Source: Thalassospira lucentensis (GTDB lineage: Bacteria > Pseudomonadota > Alphaproteobacteria > Rhodospirillales > Thalassospiraceae). Taken from it: 64,000 nt of DNA. The stretch's first letter is position 1, and the number at the start of each line of letters is the position of its first letter. The notes beneath the pieces are model-generated. The model was not told the DNA's origin, ran no database searches, and worked only from the letters and a program-made list of their open reading frames with translations. Of this stretch, positions 37,259-46,177 are shown in pieces. The stretch is taken from assembly GCF_001613805.1 (NCBI RefSeq), contig NZ_LPVY01000003.1, positions 124,001 through 188,000 on the forward strand. The letters are read 5' to 3'. Made by a program: the position numbers and the translations under genes.

Positions 37259-37810
37259 TTGTTCGGCTGGTTGAAGAAAAAAGACCGCAAACAAAGTGCA
37301 GCCTTTGCGCTTTACACCAGAATGGTCGAGCAGGCGCGAGACCCTGCATTCTATACACGTCTTGGCGTTGCCGACACGATGGAAGGTCGGTTTGACCTGA
37401 TTCTGGTGCATGCGTTCGTTCTGTTTCGACGTCTGAAAAAAGACAATGAAAGCCGGGAGCTGGCACAGGAAATCTTTGACGTGATGTTTTCCGACCTTGA
37501 TCAGAATATGCGTGAGATGGGAATTGGTGACGTCGGAATCCTTAAACGCATCCGGAAAATGTCGGAGTCCTATCACGGTCGCATCGTCGCCTACGAGGAA
37601 GGCGTGCAAACTGGCGCCATAGAACTTGCAGCCGCCCTTAACCGCAATCTGTACGCAGATAATGACGCAAGCGACGCACAATTGATGGCCATGGTTGGCT
37701 ATATCAATGATGCCCTTGCAAATCTTGATCGTCAGAAAACCGAAGAATTACACAACGGCGTCATTCATTTTCCGGCCGTGCCGGAAATCGCTGTTGCACA
37801 AACCGAATAG
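37259..37810 (+). CDS. Ubiquinol-cytochrome c chaperone family protein (CBP3-like)
   Basis: A helical protein of the UbiC/Cbp3 chaperone family, about 183 residues: ARDPAFYTRLGVADTMEGRFDLILVHAFVLFRRL is the signature region, followed by FDVMFSDLDQNMREMGIGDVGILKRI. The mitochondrial relative Cbp3 helps cytochrome b maturation in complex III, so this one likely aids bc1 assembly. The start is uncertain. The frame is open from 37121, but the only strong ribosome site, AAGGAG at 37245-37250, fits a TTG start at 37259 (MFGWLKKKDRK). It is 12 bases before the DUF177 gene. Confidence 0.85.
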   Translation: MFGWLKKKDRKQSAAFALYTRMVEQARDPAFYTRLGVADTMEGRFDLILVHAFVLFRRLKKDNESRELAQEIFDVMFSDLDQNMREMGIGDVGILKRIRKMSESYHGRIVAYEEGVQTGAIELAAALNRNLYADNDASDAQLMAMVGYINDALANLDRQKTEELHNGVIHFPAVPEIAVAQTE

Positions 37811-37822
37811 AAAGAGGCCCAA

Positions 37823-38398
37823 ATGCCTGAGCAAATCGCACCTGAGTTTTCCCGTATCGTCAACACTGACGAACAGGTCGGGAAAAAGAACAAGATCGAG
37901 ATTGAAGCGAACGAAAAAGAGTGTGCTGCACTTGCTGAACGCTTCGAACTGATTGCGATCAACAGTTTGAAGGCGACCCTGACAATCACGACGGCAGGCA
38001 ACGGCGAAGTTACCCTGCGTGGTCCAATGCATGCCGATATTATTCAGCGTTGTGTCGCAACCCTCGAACCGGTTCCCGAGATTGTCGAAGACGAGGTGGA
38101 AGTTCTGTTTTCGCCGCATATTTCCGAAGATGATCTTCCGTCGAATCCCGATGATCTGGATGATCTTTCCGAAGAGGAACTTATGGCTCTTCTTGATCAG
38201 CCAGAGCCATTGGTTGATGGCAAAATTGATGTTGGCGAAGTCGTTTCGCAATTTCTTGCCGTGGCTATGGACCCATACCCCCGCAAGGATGGTGCAAAAG
38301 TCGCCGACGTGGTCAAATCCGAGGATGACGAAGAAGAGCGTCCGAACCCGTTTGCCAAACTTGCGGGCCTTAAGGAACAGCTTGAGAAGAAAAACTAA
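37823..38398 (+). CDS. DUF177 (YceD family) protein
   Basis: A 191-residue acidic protein of the DUF177 family, linked to 23S rRNA accumulation in bacteria and plants. Conserved parts are CAALAERFELIAINSLKATL, RCVATLEPVPEIVEDEVEVLF and DGKIDVGEVVSQFLAVAMDPYPR; the C-terminus (NPFAKLAGLKEQL) is also typical. In many bacteria DUF177 is followed directly by rpmF (ribosomal protein L32) and plsX. Here plsX follows but rpmF is absent from the 262-base gap. Confidence 0.9.
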   Translation: MPEQIAPEFSRIVNTDEQVGKKNKIEIEANEKECAALAERFELIAINSLKATLTITTAGNGEVTLRGPMHADIIQRCVATLEPVPEIVEDEVEVLFSPHISEDDLPSNPDDLDDLSEEELMALLDQPEPLVDGKIDVGEVVSQFLAVAMDPYPRKDGAKVADVVKSEDDEEERPNPFAKLAGLKEQLEKKN

Positions 38399-38440
38399 AT
38401 TACCATTCTGGTTGCGTGTTTCGTCATGTAAGATATCGCT

Positions 38441-38466
38441 GAAATGCCGGTCGTTACCGGCATTTC
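38441..38466. repeat. Perfect 10-bp stem-loop between the DUF177 gene and plsX
   Basis: GAAATGCCGG-tcgtta-CCGGCATTTC has ten perfect base pairs. It lies 42 bases after the DUF177 stop; the T-run behind it is weak (ACGCTTTT), so it may be a partial terminator or a leader stem. Further CCGGTAAT and CCGGTAAATTCCGG-type palindromes follow up to plsX. Confidence 0.55.
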
Positions 38467-38660
38467 ACGCTTTTGAGCGAAAATACGGACCGAAAGCAGA
38501 ACTGGACTGGCTTTGGGCTGCATATCGGCTTTACCTTGTATCTGGCTGAGAATTCCGGTAATTACGGGCGTTCCGGCATGCCGAAGACAAGTTTCGCCGA
38601 TTGGCAAGCCTGCCGGTAAATTCCGGTTCAGATGTTTTAGAACAACCATAAGAGAATACA

Positions 38661-39737
38661 TTGCCTGAACAGGTCTGCATATCACTTGACGCGATGGGAG
38701 GAGACCACGCGCCCGAGATGGTCGTGGCGGGTGCAGAAATTGCCCTGAAGCGGTTGCCTCATCTTAAATTTTTGATGTTTGGGGATGAAGCGCGGATCAA
38801 ACCGCTGCTCGCCAAATATCCGGGTCTTGAGGCCGTCACTGAAGTTCGTCACGCCTCGCAAGAGGTGACAATGGATGACAAGCCGTCAGTTGCCTTGCGG
38901 CAACGGCGGGATTCCAGTATGCGGCTCGCCATCAATGCCGTGAAAGAGGGCGATGCGCAGGGCGTCGTATCTGCCGGCAATACCGGTGCACTGATGGCAA
39001 TGGCAAAATTTGTCCTTAAAACGGTTCGTGGCATCGATCGTCCGGCCATCGCGACCTATATGCCAACCCAGCGTGGCGAAACCGTCATGCTCGATCTTGG
39101 TGCCAATATCGAATGCGATGAAAACAACCTGGTGCAGTTCGCGCTGATGGGTGAGGTTTTCGCGCGCATCCTGTTTGGCATTGAAAAGCCGTCTGTCGGT
39201 CTGCTCAATGTCGGGATTGAAGAACTCAAAGGTAATGAGTCTGTCAAAAAAGCCGCGGCCATACTTCGCGAAATCGATCTGCCGATCCGTTTCGAAGGGT
39301 TTGTCGAAGGTGATGACCTGGCCAAAGGTACGGTCGATGTGATCGTTACTGATGGTTTCACCGGTAACGTTGCACTTAAAACCGCTGAAGGAACTGCACG
39401 TTTGCTGGTGCATTTCCTGCGCGAAACTTTCAAAAGCTCATTCTGGGCGAAAGTTGGCTATCTATTAGCCCGTCGTTCATTGCAGCGTTTTCGTGAACGG
39501 ATGGATCCGCGCCGTTACAATGGCGCGATGCTGCTTGGCCTGAACGGGATTGCGGTGAAGAGCCACGGTGGCACCGATGCGTTGGGTTTCTCGAATGCCA
39601 TTGGCGTTTGTCACGATCTTATCGCTAACCGGCTAAATGAAACAATCAAGGGCGAACTTGCGGCCTTCGAAGAAGCAATATCCAAAGCGCCTATCGATGA
39701 GGAAACCATCGCCCTCGCAGCTGGCCAGGCCGACTGA
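38661..39737 (+). CDS. plsX: Phosphate acyltransferase PlsX
   Basis: A 358-residue enzyme that moves acyl groups from ACP to phosphate, giving acyl-phosphate for PlsY in phospholipid synthesis. It starts with ISLDAMGGDHAPEMVVAGAE, then DKPSVALRQRRDSSMRLAINAVKEGDAQGVVSAGNTGAL in family order, DLGANIECD and VTDGFTGNVALKTAEG. The likely start is TTG at 38661 (MPEQVCIS...), with a modest AAGAGA upstream. It lies 43 bases before fabH and forms the common plsX-fabH-ihfA-merR block. Confidence 0.95.
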   Translation: MPEQVCISLDAMGGDHAPEMVVAGAEIALKRLPHLKFLMFGDEARIKPLLAKYPGLEAVTEVRHASQEVTMDDKPSVALRQRRDSSMRLAINAVKEGDAQGVVSAGNTGALMAMAKFVLKTVRGIDRPAIATYMPTQRGETVMLDLGANIECDENNLVQFALMGEVFARILFGIEKPSVGLLNVGIEELKGNESVKKAAAILREIDLPIRFEGFVEGDDLAKGTVDVIVTDGFTGNVALKTAEGTARLLVHFLRETFKSSFWAKVGYLLARRSLQRFRERMDPRRYNGAMLLGLNGIAVKSHGGTDALGFSNAIGVCHDLIANRLNETIKGELAAFEEAISKAPIDEETIALAAGQAD

Positions 39738-39780
39738 TACTGTCCCAACTATTCCCACTAAAACTGGCGGTTCTTAAATC

Positions 39781-40752
39781 ATGACTGTTCGTTCTCGCAT
39801 TATTGGTTGCGGATCATATCTTCCTTCGAATGTTGTAACCAATGATGAGCTGGCAAAGCGCGTCGATACGTCTGATGAGTGGATCGTTGCCAGGACTGGA
39901 ATACGCCAGCGCCACGTAGCTGCGGAGGGTGAAACCACCAGTGATCTGGCGGTTGCGGCTGCCACGCGCGCTATGGAGCATGCGGGTGTAACTGCAGCCG
40001 ATATCGACATGATCATTGTTGCGACGGCAACACCCGATAATACTTTCCCGGCCACGGCCACAAAGGTTCAGCATCGTCTTGGTGTTGTCGGTTTTGCGTT
40101 TGATGTTCAGGCGGTCTGCTCGGGCTTTGTCTATGCACTGACCACTGCCGATATGTATATTCGCAACGGTCAGGCAAAAACTGTTCTTGTGATCGGGGCG
40201 GAGACATTTTCGCGCATTCTTGATTGGGAAGATCGCCGTACATGCGTTTTGTTCGGTGATGGGGCTGGCGCAGTTGTTCTTCAGGCTGTCGAAGGGCATG
40301 GAACGATCAAGGATCAGGGTATTCTTGCAAGTCGGCTGCATTCAGATGGCAGCAAATACGAACTTCTTTATGTTAATGGCGGCCCATCTTCAACGCAGAC
40401 CGTGGGGTATCTTCAGATGGAAGGCAAAGAAGTCTTCCGTCATGCTGTGACCAATCTTGCCGGTGTTATTCGTGAAGTTCTTGCTGATACAGGGCTGGAA
40501 GCATCGGATATTGACTGGCTGGTCCCGCATCAGGCGAACCGTCGCATTCTGGATAGCACCGCCAAAAAGTTCGGTATTTCCGAAGATAAGGTGGTGATCA
40601 CAGTTGATCGTCACGCAAACACATCAGCAGCGTCGATTCCCCTGGCACTGGCAGAAGCGGTTCATGATGGACGTATTCAGCGCGGTGACATTGTCATTCT
40701 GGAAGCAATGGGCGGCGGCTTTACCTGGGGTGCGGCACTCGTTCGCTGGTAA
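39781..40752 (+). CDS. fabH: 3-oxoacyl-[ACP] synthase III (KAS III)
   Basis: A 323-residue condensing enzyme that starts fatty-acid synthesis by joining acetyl-CoA and malonyl-ACP. The triad is visible: Cys113 in DVQAVCSGF, His in VPHQANRRI and Asn in [34 protein letters not shown] is the substrate-entry segment, and [13 protein letters not shown] ends the protein. Downstream of plsX on the same strand, and followed by a 155-base gap that should hold the ihfA promoter. Confidence 0.97.
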   Translation: MTVRSRIIGCGSYLPSNVVTNDELAKRVDTSDEWIVARTGIRQRHVAAEGETTSDLAVAAATRAMEHAGVTAADIDMIIVATATPDNTFPATATKVQHRLGVVGFAFDVQAVCSGFVYALTTADMYIRNGQAKTVLVIGAETFSRILDWEDRRTCVLFGDGAGAVVLQAVEGHGTIKDQGILASRLHSDGSKYELLYVNGGPSSTQTVGYLQMEGKEVFRHAVTNLAGVIREVLADTGLEASDIDWLVPHQANRRILDSTAKKFGISEDKVVITVDRHANTSAASIPLALAEAVHDGRIQRGDIVILEAMGGGFTWGAALVRW

Positions 40753-40907
40753 AGCAGAAATTTCCCTGCAATATCCCTGAAAAACAAAGCATTTGCTTAA
40801 AAAGCACAACATTCTGCCTTAAAGCAATGTATCCTGTTGATATTGACTGATTTCGCTACCAGATATAGCCTTGTGTATAAAGTCCCGTTTTAAGGAGGCG
40901 GCCAGTT

Positions 40908-41198
40908 ATGTCGGAAGCTACGATTACCCGCGCGGATCTCGCCGAAGCCGTTTATCAGGAAGTCGGTTTGTCGCGTAACGAGTCCGCCCAGTTGCTGGAA
41001 ACGGTACTCGATGAAATTTCTTCTGCACTGATCAAAGACGAAGTCGTCAAGATTTCCTCCTTTGGCAGTTTCTCTGTCCGTCAGAAAGGGCAGCGCATCG
41101 GTCGTAACCCCAAAACGGGCGAAGAAGTACCGATCCTGCCACGCAAGGTACTTGTGTTCCGGCCGTCGCAGGTGCTGAAAGCACGCATTAACGCTTAA
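40908..41198 (+). CDS. ihfA: Integration host factor, alpha subunit
   Basis: A 96-residue DNA-bending protein of the HU/IHF family. The beta-arm region reads [14 protein letters not shown], with the conserved Pro that intercalates in DNA, and the body has [15 protein letters not shown]. With IhfB it bends DNA sharply and helps sigma-54 promoters, phage integration and replication. This also fits the NtrC genes found later in the window. AAGGAGG lies ahead of the ATG. It precedes the MerR-type gene by 11 bases, the normal alphaproteobacterial pair. Confidence 0.95.
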   Translation: MSEATITRADLAEAVYQEVGLSRNESAQLLETVLDEISSALIKDEVVKISSFGSFSVRQKGQRIGRNPKTGEEVPILPRKVLVFRPSQVLKARINA

Positions 41199-41209
41199 GA
41201 ACCGAACTC

Positions 41210-41689
41210 ATGAAAAATCACTTGGGGGCTGTGGCGGATAACCGCCGCACAGCAAAGTCTGACTCTGCGTTTCGTACAATTAGCGAAGCAGCAAAAGAAC
41301 TGGGCCTGCAGCAGCATGTCCTGCGTTTTTGGGAATCCAAGTTTCCCCAGATCAAGCCGATGAAACGTGCGGGCGGGCGTCGTTACTACCGCCCGGAAGA
41401 CTTGGTGTTACTGGCAGATATCCGTTCTTTGCTCCATGATCAGGGATATACGATCAAGGGCGTGCAAAAGCTGCTGGATCAGCACAAAGGCAAGTTGCCT
41501 TCCGAAATTGCAGTTGCTTCTTTGACGGAAACAGCTGATCTCGCTTCGGATCAAATACAACCTCCTGTCGCAGTGTCTGGCAACGTAACCGCATCCGATA
41601 AAATTGCTCTGACGAACCTTTTGGGTGAATTGGAAGACCTGCAGGGCATCCTTAACTCGGCCTTGGGGCAGGCGGAAAAAAATACGTAA
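41210..41689 (+). CDS. MerR family transcriptional regulator
   Basis: A 159-residue protein with an N-terminal MerR winged helix: [30 protein letters not shown], then [21 protein letters not shown]. The C-terminal part ([18 protein letters not shown], then a low-complexity linker and a last helix) has no ligand cysteines, so a metal sensor is unlikely. This gene is always next to ihfA in alphaproteobacteria; its targets are unknown to me. It is followed by tRNA-Pro. Confidence 0.9.
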   Translation: MKNHLGAVADNRRTAKSDSAFRTISEAAKELGLQQHVLRFWESKFPQIKPMKRAGGRRYYRPEDLVLLADIRSLLHDQGYTIKGVQKLLDQHKGKLPSEIAVASLTETADLASDQIQPPVAVSGNVTASDKIALTNLLGELEDLQGILNSALGQAEKNT

Positions 41690-41755
41690 AAACCATTTGC
41701 GTCTTTGGGCTTGCGCGGCTATTTATCGAGCCGCGCCAAACGGCGCATTTACGGT

Positions 41756-41832
41756 CGGAGCGTGGCGCAGCCTGGTAGCGCACCTGCATGGGGTGCAGGG
41801 GGTCGGAGGTTCGAATCCTCTCGCTCCGACCA
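41756..41832 (+). tRNA. tRNA-Pro (anticodon GGG)
   Basis: A complete 77-base cloverleaf. The acceptor stem is CGGAGCG/CGCTCCG, followed by A and a genome-encoded CCA. The D-stem is GCGC/GCGC, the anticodon stem CCTGC/GCAGG with loop ATGGGGT (anticodon GGG), and the T-arm GGAGG-TTCGAAT-CCTCT. It reads CCC and CCU codons. The first base pair starts with C, as in proline tRNAs. Confidence 0.97.
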
Positions 41833-41880
41833 ATTTAATCTCTCTCAAAATTTGATCTGAACCCTGTTGTCCTGTCGAGG

Positions 41881-42456
41881 CTACAGCGTCAATCGCGCAA
41901 GCATGTCCAAGACGTCATTATCACCAAATCGGAACAGAATTATTTCGCCTGAGCTTGGATAAACACCGGTCAAGGCGGTAATGTTCACCTGATGGGTGAT
42001 CAACAGGGCATTGCTGTGTTTGGGAAGTGCGCGAAGTCGGTCAATGATTTGATCTGTCTGTATTTTCTTGGTGCTACCATCGCGGAAAAACGAATTCAAA
42101 GCAGGTGTCTCAATCACGTTGCCAAGTCCGAGTAATTTGGCTGTTTCCAAACAGCGACACCACTGACTGCTGAGAACTACGTCCAGCAATATGCCCGCTT
42201 CACGCACGCGCCCCCCTATTGCACGCGCTTGATTGCGACCAGCCTCGTCAAGGTTTCGTTGGGTATTGCAATCGCCAATAACAAAGTTTTTGGGATCGCC
42301 AGTGCCCGGTGCGATGGCATGGCGCATCAGCGCGTGCACTCCGGGCTGGCGCCATATATCCAACGAATGGGGCACATCTGCTGCCTTGATGCTGTGGGGG
42401 ACAAACGAGCAGACGAAAGTTAGAGCGACAATCATATTTCTGATAAATGAACGCAT
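41881..42456 (-). CDS. Secreted histidine phosphatase family protein
   Basis: A 191-residue protein with an N-terminal signal-like segment (RNMIVALTFVCSFVPHSIKAADV), so it is likely periplasmic. The catalytic motif is LMRHAIAPGTGDP (RHA in place of the common RHG), with SSQWCRCLETAKLLGL and a late LLITHQVNITALTG carrying the second His. It belongs to the phosphoglycerate mutase-like superfamily; the substrate is unknown. A GTG upstream at 42468 is possible, but ATG 42456 gives the better signal start. Just downstream of the proline tRNA on the opposite strand. Confidence 0.82.
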   Translation of the reverse strand: MRSFIRNMIVALTFVCSFVPHSIKAADVPHSLDIWRQPGVHALMRHAIAPGTGDPKNFVIGDCNTQRNLDEAGRNQARAIGGRVREAGILLDVVLSSQWCRCLETAKLLGLGNVIETPALNSFFRDGSTKKIQTDQIIDRLRALPKHSNALLITHQVNITALTGVYPSSGEIILFRFGDNDVLDMLARLTL

Positions 42457-42550
42457 GATGCGGCACACTCATTGGCAAAAAGTTATTGAACTTGATACCC
42501 GAGAACGTACTGATCAGATCAGTTGAGCGGCAGCTGGGGGCTTGGATCTT

Positions 42551-42808
42551 TTAGGCCCTGTTATCTGTAACGGAGGTAGCAACCCGACGGCCTTCATCCG
42601 TCAGTTTGCAGATCAGCCAATCCGGTTTTATCGGGTTATCGAACCATGGTGCAGCCCATCCGTGATCGATGCAGCTTTTGACCGTTTTTTCACTAATCTG
42701 TTTGCCGTTGGTATCAAAAAGCGGCAGCTTTCCGCCAGGCTGGCTTAGGCCGCGGCGCAACCAATCGAGTTGTACCTGTGTCGGTTTCACCTGCTTTTTC
42801 CCCGTCAT
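42551..42808 (-). CDS. Conserved hypothetical protein
   Basis: An 85-residue protein: QVQLDWLRRGLSQPGGKLPLFD, then GKQISEKTVKSCIDHGWAAPWF and PDWLICKLTDEGRRVA. I believe similar short proteins occur in other alphaproteobacteria. The pattern of helix, GWAxPW and a final LTDEGR resembles a small winged-helix fold (the LTxxGR is common in such domains), so DNA binding is possible, but no family name can be given. It lies alone between the histidine phosphatase and the divergent cutA. Confidence 0.65.
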   Translation of the reverse strand: MTGKKQVKPTQVQLDWLRRGLSQPGGKLPLFDTNGKQISEKTVKSCIDHGWAAPWFDNPIKPDWLICKLTDEGRRVATSVTDNRA

Positions 42809-42906
42809 AGCGCCTTCGGACAGGATGTCGCGCCCGGTTGGCGTAATGTAATGACCAAGCTATATATTGCAGTTAAGTGTGACGGATAATCAACCGGGGA
42901 GCAATC

Positions 42907-43266
42907 ATGATGACGAACGATCCCTTCGAGCAGAGCGATATGGTGTTTCTTTACGTGACGGTACCAGATATGGAAGTCGCACGCGTGATCGCAGGTGGTG
43001 CCGTCCGAGAGCGATTTGCGGCCTGTGCAAACATTTTACCGCAAATGGTCGCGGTCTATGAATGGGACGACGACATTGAGGAAGAAAATGAAATGATCGT
43101 CATTTTGAAAACAAGGTCTTCGGTGGCGAAGGACCTTGCCGGCTGGATCGCCGATCACCATCCATACGAGGTTCCTTGTATCCTTGAGATTCCCCTTGGC
43201 AGAGGAAACGCCCCGTATGTGAATTGGTTGCGAAATCAGGTTAATAAAGCAAAAGCCCCGAAGTGA
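42907..43266 (+). CDS. cutA: Divalent-cation tolerance protein CutA
   Basis: A 119-residue CutA1-type protein, trimeric in relatives. FLYVTVPDMEVARVIAGGAVRERFAACANILPQMVAVYEWDDDIEEENE contains the conserved C-A-N-I and the YxWxxxIEEExE stretch; later HPYEVPCILEIP. CutA1 was named for copper tolerance in E. coli, but its real role is still unclear. Two adjacent ATGs (42907 and 42910) are possible starts; GGGGAG stands before. It is 60 bases before ispZ on the same strand. Confidence 0.92.
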   Translation: MMTNDPFEQSDMVFLYVTVPDMEVARVIAGGAVRERFAACANILPQMVAVYEWDDDIEEENEMIVILKTRSSVAKDLAGWIADHHPYEVPCILEIPLGRGNAPYVNWLRNQVNKAKAPK

Positions 43267-43326
43267 TTGCATAGGGGACACTTGGCCCCTAGGATGGCCG
43301 AAATTTTACATATTACGAAGTGACCA

Positions 43327-43890
43327 ATGAACCAGCTTGCAAAATTGGCCCTTGAAATGGGGCCACTCATTCTCTTTTTCGCTGTAAATGCAACAACCAA
43401 TCTAATGACTGCTACCGCAGTTTTTGTGGCTGCCACTGTTGTATCGCTGATCACTTCGTTCCTGGTTGCCAGAACGATCCCCGTAATGCCGTTGATTGGC
43501 GGGGTTTTTGTGATCGTGTTTGGCGGATTGACCCTTTATCTGGACAACGATCTGTTCATCAAAATCAAACCGACCATCGTTAATTTGCTTTTTGCGGCAA
43601 TTCTGTTTGGTGGTTTGATGGCAGGAAAATTGTTTTTGAAGCTGGTTCTGGAAAGCGCGTTCAAGGCGACTGACGAAGGTTGGCGCATCCTGACCTGGCG
43701 TTGGAGCATATTCTTTATTGTCCTCGCCGTGATCAATGAAATCGTCTGGCGTAATTTCTCGACCGATACCTGGGTCGCCTTCAAAGTCTGGGGCATCATG
43801 CCTTTGACGATGGTATTCGGCATGGCACAGGTCCCGATATTGATGAAACATCAGTTGCCGGAAGAAGAGGGCGGCTCACCCGCAGCCTAA
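43327..43890 (+). CDS. ispZ: Septation protein A (YciB/IspZ)
   Basis: A 187-residue inner-membrane protein with about five hydrophobic segments and the family phrases [35 protein letters not shown] and [25 protein letters not shown]. YciB/IspZ contributes to envelope integrity and septum formation and interacts with division proteins in enterobacteria. Here it stands after cutA and is convergent with ispDF; a stem-loop lies between. Confidence 0.93.
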   Translation: MNQLAKLALEMGPLILFFAVNATTNLMTATAVFVAATVVSLITSFLVARTIPVMPLIGGVFVIVFGGLTLYLDNDLFIKIKPTIVNLLFAAILFGGLMAGKLFLKLVLESAFKATDEGWRILTWRWSIFFIVLAVINEIVWRNFSTDTWVAFKVWGIMPLTMVFGMAQVPILMKHQLPEEEGGSPAA

Positions 43891-43916
43891 TCAGCTCAAG
43901 CTTAACGAACAAATAT

Positions 43917-43943
43917 AAGGCCGTGACACAAGTCCCGGCCTTT
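43917..43943. terminator. Terminator between ispZ and ispDF
   Basis: AAGGCCG / CGGCCTT arms with partial pairing inside the loop, in the 70-base gap between two convergent genes. T-runs are short. Confidence 0.6.
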
Positions 43944-43961
43944 CACTTCATTTGTATGTGA

Positions 43962-45158
43962 TTATTCGACTGGCAGGGCGATACTTACGACTGCCTGTGC
44001 CACTATACCTTCCTCGCGACCAGTGAAGCCAAGACGCTCGGTCGTGGTCGCTTTGACATTGACCCGATCAACATCAATCCCCAGTATTTCCGAAACCTTT
44101 TCCCGCATGCCCCTAGTATGAGGTCCGATCTTTGGGCGTTCGCAAATCAGCGTGATATCCGCGTTGATGATGCGGCCACCTCGTTCGCGGATAAGTTTGA
44201 CCGCATGATAAACAAACTGGTCGGATGCCGCACCTTTCCATTTCATGTCGGATGGCGGGAAATGCTGACCGATATCACCGGCACCAATCGCCCCAAGCAA
44301 TGCATCTGTAAGGGTGTGCAATCCGACATCTGCATCGGAATGACCATCAAGACGTGCGGTGTGAGGCACAGATACCCCACACAAAATACAATGATCGCCC
44401 GGCGCAAAGCGATGAACATCAAAACCTGTGCCAACCCGAAACTCTTCGCGGATCATTTTCTTATTTTCTTTCTTTAAATTAGAACCAGAGTACAACCGGT
44501 CATGCGCACGATCCATATCGTCAGGGCGCGTAATTTTATCGTTTGCAACATTACCCTCGACACAGATTACATCAAGGCCAAGCTGCTCGAGAAGGGCGGC
44601 ATCGTCGGTGAACTCCAATCCTTCAAATTGCTTGTGCGCTTCAAGAATTGTTGCGAAATGGAAACCCTGTGGTGTCTGGGCGCGATGAAGTTGTGCGCGC
44701 GGAATTGTCTTTTCAATAAAGCCCGAAAGACCTGCTTGTTTTATGGTATCCATAACGGGCAGGGTCGGAATTGCACCAGAATGTTCTGACAATGCATTAA
44801 CGACGCGCAAAATAACATCGTCGGAAATCCCGGGTCTTGCCGCATCATGTATCAGGACATAGTCCGGGTTTTCATCTGCCAGTGATCGCAATCCGTTCAG
44901 AACCGACTGTTGTCTTGTCAGGCCTCCGGCGATCGGTTCCGGCAGCGATAACCCGTTCATGGCGTCATCGTAGCGATCCCGATGGTCCGGATTATAAATC
45001 ACCCGGATCATTTCAAGCGGCACAAGCTTTGCGAAACTCTCGATACAGTGCCGCAACAATGGCTTTCCGCCAAGCAGATGATATTGTTTTGGTATCGGGT
45101 CGCCAAATCTGCTACCGCTGCCTGCAGCAACGATGACAACTGCGATTTTTTTGGTCAT
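43962..45158 (-). CDS. ispDF: Bifunctional IspD/IspF
   Basis: A 398-residue fusion in the MEP isoprenoid pathway. Residues about 1-232 form the IspD cytidylyltransferase ([47 protein letters not shown]), making CDP-methylerythritol. Residues about 238-398 form IspF (GTGFDVHRF with Asp and His metal ligands; [39 protein letters not shown]), making the cyclic diphosphate. The intermediate enzyme IspE is elsewhere. IspDF fusions are usual in alphaproteobacteria. Divergent from the YpjD-like gene. Confidence 0.96.
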   Translation of the reverse strand: MTKKIAVVIVAAGSGSRFGDPIPKQYHLLGGKPLLRHCIESFAKLVPLEMIRVIYNPDHRDRYDDAMNGLSLPEPIAGGLTRQQSVLNGLRSLADENPDYVLIHDAARPGISDDVILRVVNALSEHSGAIPTLPVMDTIKQAGLSGFIEKTIPRAQLHRAQTPQGFHFATILEAHKQFEGLEFTDDAALLEQLGLDVICVEGNVANDKITRPDDMDRAHDRLYSGSNLKKENKKMIREEFRVGTGFDVHRFAPGDHCILCGVSVPHTARLDGHSDADVGLHTLTDALLGAIGAGDIGQHFPPSDMKWKGAASDQFVYHAVKLIRERGGRIINADITLICERPKIGPHTRGMREKVSEILGIDVDRVNVKATTTERLGFTGREEGIVAQAVVSIALPVE

Positions 45159-45275
45159 AAACGTTCATGCCGTGACTTGTCTGAATTGTGCCGCAGGCTA
45201 TCTTTCTGCGACGACTTTGCCAAGTCGCCATTTGCCCGACCTTATGACGTAAACAGCTTAAGTCCGGATCCGAAC

Positions 45276-46082
45276 ATGCTCGCTGCCGTTCTTCACATTT
45301 TGTGCCTGTTGCCGTTGACCACGCAAATCATGCGGCGTGATCCTCAACGTGATGTCTGGCTGTTTACCTCGATTTGCATAGCGGCTTTGGGCACCGTTGT
45401 GGTTCTTGGATTAACCGGCGAAGAAGTGCAATCGCGCGGCTTTACAGCGGCTTTGCATTGGTCTGAGCTTTCGGTAATCCTGATTTTTGGCGGGCTTGTT
45501 ATTTGCAAAGGGCCGAAACAGATATGGCGCCTTGCCGGTTATATCGGGGGATATCTTTTACTGTTTGGTGGAATTGCCGGGTTTTTCAATGTGTTCGAGC
45601 CGGTTTTCGACCCATCAGTATCAGAACCGGTTCTTTATTCCGGTTGGCTATGGGTGCATATCGGAACGTCTCTGGTGACCTATGCACTCGTTACTTTGGC
45701 AGCAATAGCGGCAATGGCATATATCGTTCAGGAAAATGCCCTGAAGAACAGGCGGCCCAATCGCTGGAGCCGCCGCCTGCCGCCTTTGCGTGACAGTGAA
45801 TATATGCTGGTTGGTTTTCTTAAATGGTCTGCTTGGGTTCTTGTTGTTGGCATTTTCACCGGCTTTGCACTACGTCAGGTCGAAGATCAGTCGCTTTTCT
45901 ATCTTGATCACAAAATGCTTTTGACCCTGCTTGGCTTCGCTGTGATTTGTGCTCTGATCTTCATTCATGAAAAATCCACCTTGCGGGGCCGAATGGCGGT
46001 GCGATTTGTTCTTGGGGCGTGGCTTCTGCTTACGCTGGCATTCCCTGGGGTGCGATTTGTCAGTGGATATCTGATCGGTTGA
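45276..46082 (+). CDS. YpjD/CcsA-like integral membrane protein
   Basis: A 268-residue protein with about eight TM segments: MLAAVLHILCLLPLT, IWRLAGYIGGYLLLFGGIAG, and the block SGWLWVHIGTSLVTYALVTLAAIAAMAYIVQE, which matches the cytochrome c assembly superfamily (CcsA/HemX/YpjD). The full WWD heme motif of CcsA and CcmC is absent, so it fits YpjD-like relatives better, whose role is not settled. The ATG at 45276 has only a weak ribosome site; the frame stays open upstream through the gap with ispDF. Confidence 0.8.
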   Translation: MLAAVLHILCLLPLTTQIMRRDPQRDVWLFTSICIAALGTVVVLGLTGEEVQSRGFTAALHWSELSVILIFGGLVICKGPKQIWRLAGYIGGYLLLFGGIAGFFNVFEPVFDPSVSEPVLYSGWLWVHIGTSLVTYALVTLAAIAAMAYIVQENALKNRRPNRWSRRLPPLRDSEYMLVGFLKWSAWVLVVGIFTGFALRQVEDQSLFYLDHKMLLTLLGFAVICALIFIHEKSTLRGRMAVRFVLGAWLLLTLAFPGVRFVSGYLIG

Positions 46083-46177
46083 TCCGGGCCTATATATTCG
46101 ACAATTCGCTTAGAGTTGTTGCAACGCCGCGCCAGTTTCATTAATCTGCCCAAGTTTTAGGCAATCGGATTTTCTTC

